A stretch of 64,000 nt of DNA from the NCBI GenBank assembly GCA_965199705.1, contig OZ241359.1, positions 62,001 through 126,000 of the forward strand. The letters run 5' to 3'. How positions within the stretch are numbered: the first letter of the stretch is position 1; each line of letters starts with the position of its first letter. The stretch is from Azophilus sp965199705 (GTDB lineage: Bacteria > Pseudomonadota > Gammaproteobacteria > Pseudomonadales > Azotimanducaceae). A program made the translations under genes and the position numbers. The notes under the pieces are model-generated. The model was not told the DNA's origin. It saw only the letters and a program-made list of their open reading frames with translations, and did not search any database. Below, piece after piece: positions 52,498 through 59,541 of this stretch.

Positions 52498-53424
52498 ATG
52501 CGAAGTAACTATGCAACCGGGAAAGCAACCGAGGCGGTGTCCATGGTTCGGGTGATGCCTGATCCCATGTATGCAGGGCTCTGGGACTCGATTGTAGTGA
52601 ACCAATCAGTCAAGGATCGGCTCCTCTGGGGGGCAGCGTTGAGTCTCCGCTTGCGCACCGACCTGCCGTTCGAGACAACGGCGTTGCACGGGCTCCTGCT
52701 GCTGCACGGCCCTCCAGGAACCGGCAAAACCACCCTCGCTAGAGGATTGGCCCATCATCTCGCAAAGATCACCAATGGCCGTCAAGCTCGATTGGTCGAA
52801 ATCAATCTGCACGGCCTAATGAGCGCCGAACACGGCGAGAGCCAGAAGGCTGTGACGCAACTCCTCGCCGAGTATGTGCCGGAACTTGGCGACGACAAGA
52901 TGGCGACTGTAGTTCTATTGGATGAGGTCGAGTCAATAGCCGTTGCCCGGAGCGAGGCCTCGCTGGCAGCCAACCCTGTTGATGTCCATCGCGCGACGGA
53001 CGCTGTGCTGGCGTCTCTCGATTCAAGCACTATGAACTACCCCAACCTGGTCTTCGTAGCCACGAGCAACTTTTTGGCAGCGTTGGACGAGGCGTTCCTG
53101 TCGCGCGTTGACGTGAAGATTCATGTCCCCGCCCCGGACGAGACGGGAGTGCTGGAGATACTGACGCATGCACTCAAGTCGATGGCGCAGGCCTATCCAG
53201 AGCTAGGCGCGCTAGCCTGCAATGATGATCTCAAGCAGGTTGCGAAACGGCTGGTCGGCGCCGACGGGCGAAGGGTGCGCAAGACAATCCTGGAGGCAAT
53301 GCTTATGCGGGAAGAAACGGTTTTGGCCCCCGGGTCCGTGACGGTTGATGATCTACTCACCGCAGCGAGCTACGTGGTCGAAGACAACGAGGACTTTGGG
53401 CCAACAGCCAAGGGTCAGGCATGA
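52498..53424 (+). CDS. cap6: CBASS TRIP13/Pch2-like AAA+ ATPase
   Basis: Remodels HORMA proteins from the closed to the open form and thereby switches off the CD-NTase. From the ATG at 52498, Walker A GPPGTGKTT is at 71-79, Walker B VVLLDEVE at 138-145, sensor VATSNF ends at 192, Arg finger LSRVDVKIH near 203, the usual TRIP13 layout without a substrate N-domain. Another ATG at 52543 has a better Shine-Dalgarno (GAGGCGG) and may be the start; a TTG at 52438 also exists. The stop overlaps the next gene by 4 bases. Confidence 0.88.
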   Translation: MRSNYATGKATEAVSMVRVMPDPMYAGLWDSIVVNQSVKDRLLWGAALSLRLRTDLPFETTALHGLLLLHGPPGTGKTTLARGLAHHLAKITNGRQARLVEINLHGLMSAEHGESQKAVTQLLAEYVPELGDDKMATVVLLDEVESIAVARSEASLAANPVDVHRATDAVLASLDSSTMNYPNLVFVATSNFLAALDEAFLSRVDVKIHVPAPDETGVLEILTHALKSMAQAYPELGALACNDDLKQVAKRLVGADGRRVRKTILEAMLMREETVLAPGSVTVDDLLTAASYVVEDNEDFGPTAKGQA

Positions 53425-53909
53425 AGCGATTCAGAACTATTGCGGCATCGCCCGTTCGGAGCGCAACCGAAGCATGGAACTTGGTGACCACACTCGTTGC
53501 CGATACATTGGAGCGCAGCCCGGTAATTCCCGCCCGGAGCGTAGGCAGTGAAATGGCATCTCTGAACGGCCTGGGTCCGGCGCTGATTGCAGGTGGCCAC
53601 CTGGAGTCCAAAAGCCTTGTGCTATGCGACATCGGACTGCTCGTATTTGTCAACGTCGTAACTGCGGAAGCAGCGGTGCGCGCGAAGGAGAATCTGAACC
53701 CCGTCCCAGCTGGCGCAAGCGCGACGAATGGGTGGGTATTGCACGTTCCATTGCCGGGCGCCCTTGATTCGAGTGTCAAAGCTGCCGTCCAGCAATCCTC
53801 GCACCTTTCGGCAGAGCCGCCGCCGATGTCAGCCCCTGCGGCCAAGAAGCGGGAATTTTCGCCCATTGATCTTGATGCGCTGCGCCAGCACGGTAGCAAG
53901 GTGTCATGA
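53421..53909 (+). CDS. Second HORMA-associated CBASS protein (Cap8/HORMA3-like)
   Basis: 162 residues located between the TRIP13-like ATPase and the HORMA gene, overlapping both by 4 bases. No ordinary HORMA signature was seen. The first ~110 residues (AWNLVTTLVADTLERS, LESKSLVLCDIGLLVFVNVVTAE) are compatible with a reduced HORMA-like core; residues 111-162 are a flexible Ala/Ser/Pro tail ending in KKREFSPIDLDALRQHGSKV. In two-HORMA type III CBASS operons the partner protein carries a closure motif in such a tail, which binds the true HORMA protein. Assignment rests on position and architecture. Confidence 0.6.
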   Translation: MKRFRTIAASPVRSATEAWNLVTTLVADTLERSPVIPARSVGSEMASLNGLGPALIAGGHLESKSLVLCDIGLLVFVNVVTAEAAVRAKENLNPVPAGASATNGWVLHVPLPGALDSSVKAAVQQSSHLSAEPPPMSAPAAKKREFSPIDLDALRQHGSKVS

Positions 53910-54418
53910 CATTCAGAACATCTGTCTCAACGGGCTCTTACACGCATGTGCATACAGCGACTCACATCGCGGACGTCATTCTGGGTTCAATCGCCGATAT
54001 CTTGGGTCAGCTAGGACTTCATACCACGCACTTGTTCGCGCATTGGGAAACGGACCAATCGGCCATTTCAGCATGGATTGCAGAGGAGTCTCTTAAGTGC
54101 GTCACGCTTGAGTGTCACCAGCCTGATGGAGTGGTAGATCCAATATTCGAGTTCCCCGTGTCGTATGGCATAAGCGGTTCGGGAGACAGGAACTTCACCG
54201 CAGATAGAGCAGCTCTGGCCCAGTACCTCGCAAAACTAAGAGAAGTTCCTTACGGCACCACATACCGGTTGTTTTGTAGCTTCGAGGGACAACATACAAG
54301 TCAGCCAGGCTGGTCGCCGGGTAGCAGGGCTTCAACTGATGGGATGTTTTTGAGCAGTTTCGGCACACTTGCTACTGCCCCACATGCAGGCGCTGCTTTG
54401 CGCTATTACCGGAAATAG
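53906..54418 (+). CDS. cap7: Bacterial HORMA domain protein of CBASS
   Basis: 170 residues. YTHVHTATHIADVILGSIADILGQLGLHTTHLFAHWETDQSAISAWI, FEFPVSYGISGSGDRNFTAD, and GWSPGSRASTDGMFLSSFGT are the bacterial HORMA family 1 pattern. It senses phage proteins via a closure peptide, binds the CD-NTase and activates it; Cap6 removes it. Safety-belt region is C-terminal (from about residue 120). Confidence 0.9.
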   Translation: MTFRTSVSTGSYTHVHTATHIADVILGSIADILGQLGLHTTHLFAHWETDQSAISAWIAEESLKCVTLECHQPDGVVDPIFEFPVSYGISGSGDRNFTADRAALAQYLAKLREVPYGTTYRLFCSFEGQHTSQPGWSPGSRASTDGMFLSSFGTLATAPHAGAALRYYRK

Positions 54419-54432
54419 AGGTGAATGCTGCA

Positions 54433-55290
54433 ATGAGCTACATCGACGACGCCTTCAATAAACTGAAGTCGAACCTCGAAATCACCAAGACAGAGAGCGA
54501 TCAAGCACAAACTCGACATCAGTTGATTCGCAATCATATCAATAGTTTCTGGCAGCTTTCAGACCACTTCTTGACGGGCAGTTACGTCCGCGACACCAAA
54601 ACCAAGAAGCTGAAGGACGTAGACATCTTCATCGTCGTGGACCCTAGCGGGCGGCAGGCTTCATTGGCGGATGGGACCGGCGCTGAGGCAGTGCTTGCGC
54701 TGCGTGACGTACTAGCCAAGCGGTGGTCCAACCTGGACGTCGATGATAACGTAGTAACGATCAACTACGGCGACGAAGAAGTCGCGTCCTACGAAGTTGC
54801 GCCCGTGTTCCGACGCGAAGGCAGCGGCTATCTAATGCCGAATGGTTCAGGTTGGATGGGCACTGACCCGCGCGAACAAGCCAGACTCGTAACGGCAAAA
54901 AACAAGACATGTAACGGAAAGTTCGTGCCATTCTTGAAGATGGTCAAGGGGATAAATCGCGAAGCAAAAGACCCCGTCGAACCGGCGTTCTTGCTTGAAG
55001 TCATGGGGCTGAAATTGGTGCTTGAGCCATTTGGTCGCTATCGCGATGAGATCCGCTTTTTCCTGGCGTCTGTTTCCGATCAAATCGTAAACGACTGGCC
55101 GGATCCGGTGGGTATCGGCCCCGATTTGAACGCAGGCGTAAGTCCGAATGAGCGACAGCAACTCTCGAAGGTGGTGCGAGATTGGCTGCTGATTGCAGAA
55201 GAGGCCTTGCAGCTAGAGTACGAAGGCAAGGAACGGGCTGCTGTGGAAACTTGGCGAAAATTGTTTGGTTGGCGGATGCCACGGCCATGA
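54433..55290 (+). CDS. CBASS cGAS/DncV-like nucleotidyltransferase (CD-NTase, clade C-like)
   Basis: Makes a cyclic oligonucleotide alarm signal. The ATG at 54433 follows a strong AGAGGTGA (54417-54424), so it is preferred over the GTG at 54421. In 285 residues the active site is LTGSYVRDTKTKKLKDVDIF: G49-S50, D62 and D64, with third acid E121 in SYEVAPVF. The Asp pair and TGSYxRDT with 'KDVDIF' point to clade C (CdnC), usually linked with HORMA/TRIP13. The C-terminal helical half is complete. CdnC enzymes often make cyclic tri-AMP, but the nucleotide made here cannot be read from the sequence. Confidence 0.87.
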   Translation: MSYIDDAFNKLKSNLEITKTESDQAQTRHQLIRNHINSFWQLSDHFLTGSYVRDTKTKKLKDVDIFIVVDPSGRQASLADGTGAEAVLALRDVLAKRWSNLDVDDNVVTINYGDEEVASYEVAPVFRREGSGYLMPNGSGWMGTDPREQARLVTAKNKTCNGKFVPFLKMVKGINREAKDPVEPAFLLEVMGLKLVLEPFGRYRDEIRFFLASVSDQIVNDWPDPVGIGPDLNAGVSPNERQQLSKVVRDWLLIAEEALQLEYEGKERAAVETWRKLFGWRMPRP

Positions 55291-55336
55291 GATTGTCTCA
55301 TTTGGCGACCGGCTAAAGTCGGGCGACCACACTCGG

Positions 55337-56434
55337 CTAGTCATCAGCCTCATTTGCCCAAACCAGCTTCACCCTCAAGTCATTGAGGCGGTTCCAGGGC
55401 AGCAGCTTTTCGTGTTGCAGCCTGCCAACCACGATTCCCGGAGCGATGTCTTGTTCTCGCGCAAGCGACTCAATGGCCACACGACGGTAGTCGCCCGCTC
55501 GCACGAAGCGCGTCCACGCCGTTCGCGGAACAAGCATGTCGGAGGCCCAGCGATTGGCTTCCGCCTCCAGGTCATCCACATCGTCCAGGGCGCCATCCAG
55601 AAAGACGCTTTTCCTGCTGTGAAGAAGAATGTGGGCGGCTTCATGAAACAGGCTGAACCAGAGATGGTCCCCGGTCTTGTGGCGGGCGCTCTGCGCAACC
55701 ACCGGCTTGCCGGGCGCACGCCACCAGGCAGCGCCGCTGAGACGCACCTTGGGCAGCGGCTTGACAAGCGCCAAGGCCACCCCAGCCTCGTTGAAGAGCG
55801 CAACAGCCTTGGTCCAGGAGGTGGCGACCGGGCCAAGCGTCAGCCCTCGCACGTGCTTCAACGCTCGCTTGAAATCCGATTCCGAGTATCCCGAAACGGA
55901 CTGCTCGACGGCTTGAATCTCTGCCAGCCGAAGCCACGTAGCAACAGCAAATTCGTTGCTCTTGAAGCTGGGGCTGTGCCGGTAGGCCACGTTTGCAGCA
56001 CGATACCTGGCGCGCCACGCCTCAATGGACCCCACGGCAAAGAAGGAAAGCAAAGCGGAGGCTTGATCCGGCAGAGAATCAGACCTTTCGATTGCGCCCC
56101 GCTGCACCAGTTCGCGCACAGGGAAAGAGCGCACCCAGTCTGCAATTTCGTCGGCATCCTTCGATTCAGCTTGGCGGGCCAAGTGCAGTCGGTAGTGGTA
56201 CTCAATGCCCAACAGGATGCGCGCATCCATGCCCAACACCCTTTCCAGTTGCAGGGCGGTCTTCGGCTCAACCGGCGCCTTGCCGGCAATGATCTCGCTG
56301 ATCAGCTTCGGCGAACGTCCACACCGTCGCGCTGCCTGCGCATGGGAAATGCCTTGCGCGGCAAGGCGCTCGTTGATCACCCAGCCGGGCGGCACTGCGT
56401 AGTCGGGCTGGTATTGATTACTCATGCTGGCCAT
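55337..56434 (-). CDS. higA: HigA-like antitoxin fused to ImmA/IrrE metallopeptidase
   Basis: 365 residues. Residues 17-72 are an XRE HTH (GWVINERLAAQGISHAQAARRCGRSPKLISEIIAGKAPVEPKTALQLERVLGMD) as in HigA. The middle (80-200) is helical. Residues about 205-310 form an IrrE/ImmA zinc peptidase with HEAAH at 264-268 and the third ligand in EAEANRWASDML. It follows the higB toxin with an 11-base spacer. The fused peptidase may process the antitoxin itself or another repressor. Confidence 0.85.
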   Translation of the reverse strand: MASMSNQYQPDYAVPPGWVINERLAAQGISHAQAARRCGRSPKLISEIIAGKAPVEPKTALQLERVLGMDARILLGIEYHYRLHLARQAESKDADEIADWVRSFPVRELVQRGAIERSDSLPDQASALLSFFAVGSIEAWRARYRAANVAYRHSPSFKSNEFAVATWLRLAEIQAVEQSVSGYSESDFKRALKHVRGLTLGPVATSWTKAVALFNEAGVALALVKPLPKVRLSGAAWWRAPGKPVVAQSARHKTGDHLWFSLFHEAAHILLHSRKSVFLDGALDDVDDLEAEANRWASDMLVPRTAWTRFVRAGDYRRVAIESLAREQDIAPGIVVGRLQHEKLLPWNRLNDLRVKLVWANEADD

Positions 56435-56445
56435 TGCGATTCTCC

Positions 56446-56781
56446 TCAGTGGTAGTCAATGACGCCAATAATCCTGATGGCAGTTACCTTGGCGATGTCA
56501 ACGCCACCGTCCGGCAGAAGTGGAACCGGGTCGTGATTTGGCCTGAAAATGAGACGGTACGGATGAACGAGGTCCACCGCGTAGAGGCCTCGCATATTTC
56601 CACGAAGCTGATGTCTCCGTTCAGGCGGCGTCGCAGGAATCCGGGAAAGCGCCTCAGCGCTCCTCAGTACGGCGAGGCGCATTGCGAGCGTGCGCGCGTT
56701 GCAAGTGCCGTATGTCTTGTCGAGAACGCGCTCCGAATTGAATGTCTTTGCAAGCTTCTTGGTCCGAAAGGCTATATCCAA
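56446..56781 (-). CDS. higB: HigB-type RelE-superfamily toxin
   Basis: 111 residues from a TTG start (MDIAFRTKKLAKTFNSERVLDKTYG). RLAVLRSAEALSRIPATPPERRHQLRGNMRGLYAVDLVHPYRLIFRP is the 'system killer' RelE-like ribonuclease pattern with the basic catalytic residues. Likely cleaves mRNA on the ribosome; HigA neutralises it. An IS66-type element is inserted 9 bases upstream of the start codon (TSD 56783-56790), which removes its native promoter. Confidence 0.85.
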   Translation of the reverse strand: MDIAFRTKKLAKTFNSERVLDKTYGTCNARTLAMRLAVLRSAEALSRIPATPPERRHQLRGNMRGLYAVDLVHPYRLIFRPNHDPVPLLPDGGVDIAKVTAIRIIGVIDYH

Positions 56782-56782
56782 T

Positions 56783-56790
56783 CAAATTTA
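56783..56790. repeat. Target site duplication, left
   Basis: CAAATTTA, identical to 59029-59036, immediately outside the left end of the IS66-type element. Eight-base duplications are typical of the IS66 family. Confidence 0.9.
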
Positions 56791-56806
56791 GTAACTACTC
56801 GCCCCC

Positions 56807-58288
56807 TTACCCGAGAACGGACGGCGTCTGTTGCGGCGGCGTCTTGATCATGTTCGCGGCGTTGCCGTTGAGAGCGATCTGGATGGCGGCGAGGGGATTG
56901 TAGCCTTGGTTGGCCATGGACTGGAGGTAGCTGGAGATTCGGCAGTAGGCGGCGGCGTATTGGGTGTTTCGGAAGCAGCCGGAGATTTTCTGCTTGACCT
57001 TGGCCATGCGGATATCGCGCTCCGCGCGGTTGTTGGTGAACGGGACGTCGGGGTCTCGGGCGAAGCGAAGGACCTCGGTTTCGTAGGTGGCCAGCGCCTC
57101 GCGGAGGTTCTCCGCGTCGGATTTGGCGACGCGCCCGCGTTGTCCGTCGAGTCGGGCGGGTGGCGTGGGGAGTTCCCGTTTGGCTTGGGTCAGGATGGTC
57201 CGGTAGCGTTTGCGCACGGCTTTGAAGGCGGGTTTGTTGAGCGCCTTGCCGTCGTGCTCGCGGACCTTGCGGCAGGTTTCGAGCAGGAGCCTGCCCATGC
57301 GTCTGGCCCAGGCGTGGCCGTGGGCGTCCTCGACGAAGGCGAGGTCGCGCAGCAGATGGGCGCCGCACAGGGCGTGCTCGCAGTTCCGGTAGGCGAAGTA
57401 GCTGGCCCAGCGATCGTGGATCAGGACGCCTCCGTAGCGGGGGATGACATTGAGGTCGTCGATGGCGGCCCGGCCGCGCTTGCGGTGGATGAACTTCAGC
57501 GTCAGGTCCCCGGCGCCGACGGTGTGCAGCCAGTGGTTTTTCCGGTCGATGCGCAGGCCGGTCTCGTCAGCGTGCAGGGCGGGCATGGCGAGCAGGCGTT
57601 GGATCGCGGCGGCCTCCCAGTCGGCCAGCGCGCGGTGCAGTCGAGTTAGCCAGGCCAGCAAGGTCGCCTCGGCGACCGCGCGCCCGGTCAGGACCTTGAG
57701 GGTCTGGGCGGCCCGCTTCAACGGCAGCATTTGGGCAGCCAGCAGGTGCGTGGCGAAGGCCACGATGCCGTGGCCGTATTGCAGCGGTCCCGGCATGTCG
57801 TCGGGGAACCGGCCCTTGGTCTCGGTCCGGCAGCGCGGACAGGTCTTGACCTCGGCCTCGACGGTCAACTCGCGGGTCTCGAACACGATGTCCACCAGCA
57901 CGCGCCGCTCATGGCCATCCGGGGCGACGCCCCCAAGGTCGCGACCGCAGGCGCGGCACTTGGCCACCGGCGCGGTCCGCTGCTCGACGACCAGTCGGTT
58001 GGGGCCGTCCCCAGCGGCGCCGGCCTTGGGCCCCTTGCCCTTGGCGCCGGGGCGCCCGCGGGCGGTCCCGTCCGGTTCGGCTTGGGAGCTGGGCAGCCCG
58101 GAGTTGCGCGAACCCTTCGGGGTGCGCCTCTCCATGAACACCGCCATCAGCAGTTGCAGGAGCGTCAGCAGGGCATCGACCAGGGCGCGGCTCTCGGGAC
58201 TCATCCCGCCTTGCGCGCACAACTCCTCGAAGCGCCCCTGGAGCGCGTCGAACTCCGAGCGCAGCGACGCCGTGTTGACCCGCGCCAC
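56807..58288 (-). CDS. tnpC: IS66 family transposase (TnpC)
   Basis: 493 residues, GTG start. N-terminal leucine-rich helix, a zinc-finger-like segment (CRACGRDLGG, CPRCRTET), and the DDE core: HADETGL near residue 235, VLIHDRWASYF near residue 286, and FTNNRAERDIRMAKVKQKISGCFR with the Glu. The C-terminal end GYNPLAAIQIALNGNAANM is typical. 3 bases after the methylase stop. Confidence 0.95.
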   Translation of the reverse strand: MARVNTASLRSEFDALQGRFEELCAQGGMSPESRALVDALLTLLQLLMAVFMERRTPKGSRNSGLPSSQAEPDGTARGRPGAKGKGPKAGAAGDGPNRLVVEQRTAPVAKCRACGRDLGGVAPDGHERRVLVDIVFETRELTVEAEVKTCPRCRTETKGRFPDDMPGPLQYGHGIVAFATHLLAAQMLPLKRAAQTLKVLTGRAVAEATLLAWLTRLHRALADWEAAAIQRLLAMPALHADETGLRIDRKNHWLHTVGAGDLTLKFIHRKRGRAAIDDLNVIPRYGGVLIHDRWASYFAYRNCEHALCGAHLLRDLAFVEDAHGHAWARRMGRLLLETCRKVREHDGKALNKPAFKAVRKRYRTILTQAKRELPTPPARLDGQRGRVAKSDAENLREALATYETEVLRFARDPDVPFTNNRAERDIRMAKVKQKISGCFRNTQYAAAYCRISSYLQSMANQGYNPLAAIQIALNGNAANMIKTPPQQTPSVLG

Positions 58289-58291
58289 CGG

Positions 58292-58957
58292 CTACTCCGC
58301 CTCCACCGCCATGAGCGCCGCCAGCACCGCCAGCCGCTCCGCCGGCGGCATCGCCCGATAGCGCCGACCCCAGCTTTCCGCCTTGCGCTTGACCGACTGG
58401 CGGTGCGTGAAGTTCCGGCCCGCCAAGCTCGCCCAGTGCATCCGGTCCGGCTCGAAGTTGAACCATACCTTCTCCGTCACCACACCGGCCTGGTGCATCA
58501 CCTGCACCGACGCGCTGCGCCAGCCTTCAAGCCGCTCGTCGTAGAACGACGACGGATACCCCGACACCATCACCGCGCACGGCAAGGACCGCAGCAGACC
58601 GAGCAGCGCCGCGTGATCCGCGTCCTCGTAGTCGTGGCGGTAGCGCCGCGCCGACTTGCGCGTGCGCAGCAGGTACGGCGGGTCGCTGTACACCAACTCC
58701 GTCCCGTCGAAGGGATGTTCCGCCAGAAACCGGTGGCAACAACCGTGCACCAACTCCACCGGATAATCGCACTGGAATCCGGCCAAGGCCCGCTCGTCCA
58801 GATCGGTCCCGATGTTGCGCAGGGCGCCGGGCTTGCGCTTCATGATCGCCCCGCCCCCCAGGTGCGTCTCGATGTAGGTGCTGTGCGGCGGCATCAAGGC
58901 AATCAGCGCCTGACACAGGCCCGCCGTCGCCTTGGAACCGAAATATGCGTTGCCCAT
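58292..58957 (-). CDS. D12-class DNA adenine methyltransferase (IS passenger)
   Basis: 221 residues from the ATG at 58957 (MGNAYFGSKATAGLCQALIALMPP). Motif I is IETHLGGGAIMKRKPG, motif IV is YSDPPYLL, and HRQSVKRKAESWGRRY a basic C-terminal DNA-binding stretch. Predicted to make N6-methyladenine with AdoMet; GATC specificity as for Dam is only a guess. It precedes tnpC and would be transcribed first. Methylation of the element's own ends could control transposition, as Dam does for other IS elements. No companion restriction enzyme was found. Confidence 0.85.
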   Translation of the reverse strand: MGNAYFGSKATAGLCQALIALMPPHSTYIETHLGGGAIMKRKPGALRNIGTDLDERALAGFQCDYPVELVHGCCHRFLAEHPFDGTELVYSDPPYLLRTRKSARRYRHDYEDADHAALLGLLRSLPCAVMVSGYPSSFYDERLEGWRSASVQVMHQAGVVTEKVWFNFEPDRMHWASLAGRNFTHRQSVKRKAESWGRRYRAMPPAERLAVLAALMAVEAE

Positions 58958-58984
58958 GCCGGTGAGTGCTGTCGGAAAGCCCAC

Positions 58985-59013
58985 ACCATAGAACCGGCTC
59001 CCTATAATGTCAA
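58985..59013 (-). promoter_or_regulatory. Sigma-70 type promoter at the right end of the IS66 element
   Basis: On the minus strand TTGACA (59013-59008) is followed after exactly 17 bases by TATGGT (58990-58985). The -35 box abuts the terminal inverted repeat and the -10 box is 27 bases upstream of the methylase ATG, so it should drive the methylase-tnpC unit. Confidence 0.65.
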
Positions 59014-59028
59014 GGGGCGAGTAGTTAC

Positions 59029-59036
59029 CAAATTTA
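59029..59036. repeat. Target site duplication, right
   Basis: CAAATTTA, matching 56783-56790. Beyond it the AT-rich 59037-59075 stretch is probably the original upstream region of higB. Confidence 0.9.
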
Positions 59037-59211
59037 TTCAAAAGAATTACGCAAATGGTAACGTTTTTATAAGAAATTGCAGGCCCTGTCAGCGGCCTTG
59101 AGGAGCGGCATCGCGTCTGTGACGCACTCGAAAACGCCAGTGCTATCATGCCGCCGAATCGGGGCGGAAACCCGAAGCAACCCGCGTTATCGAAGATCTG
59201 GCACGCCGCTC

Positions 59212-59541
59212 ATGCACAATAGAACACCCGGCCAGCGCCGCGACAAGCTGAAGGTTGTCGATGAGGTATGGACGGATGAGCGCATCAGGAGTTTTCTCGA
59301 CAAGCGCCCGCTGGCGCCGGGTATGAACGCCGATTTCAGCGCATTGCTCTTCGCCTATCGCGCCATGCGCGCAAGCGACTTTCGCAAGTTCATCCGTTAC
59401 TTCAAGGCGGCCGGGCGCAACCTGGACGCCCGAGGCGACAGCGGCGAAACCCTGCTGCAATGCATTGCAAGCCACAGGCGGGCAGAACCGTTCAGCCAGA
59501 TATTGATCGAGGCAGGCGCTGCGCGACCTGACGCGGTTTGA
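59212..59541 (+). CDS. PA4642-family conserved protein
   Basis: 109 residues from the ATG at 59212. VDEVWTDERIRSFLDKRP, LLFAYRAMRASDFRKFIRYFKAAGRNLDARGDSGETLLQCIASHRRAEPF resemble the short PA4642-type protein of gammaproteobacteria. The GRNLDARGDSGET segment also looks ankyrin-like. Its stop overlaps the aat start codon (TTGA). Function unknown. Confidence 0.75.
   Translation: MHNRTPGQRRDKLKVVDEVWTDERIRSFLDKRPLAPGMNADFSALLFAYRAMRASDFRKFIRYFKAAGRNLDARGDSGETLLQCIASHRRAEPFSQILIEAGAARPDAV

Larger units (their letters stand above)
56791..59028 (-). mobile_element. Complete IS66-family element with a DNA methylase passenger gene
   Basis: 2238 bases bounded by inverted ends GTAACTACTCGCCCC (56791-56805) and its reverse complement (59014-59028). 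IS66 ends begin with GTAA. It is flanked by the 8-base duplication CAAATTTA. Cargo: a tnpC transposase (56807-58288) and, ahead of it in the same direction, a D12-class adenine methylase (58292-58957). The accessory genes tnpA and tnpB of classical IS66 elements are absent, as in the ISBst12-like subgroup. A strong promoter starts just inside the right end. Uninterrupted genes and perfect TSD suggest recent insertion. Confidence 0.93.

Noticed and set aside
55337..56434. Calling the HTH-peptidase protein CapP of the CBASS system
   Set aside because: It sits directly behind higB with an 11-base spacer and has a HigA-type HTH, so HigA with a fused peptidase is the better call. A CapP role is kept only as a possibility.
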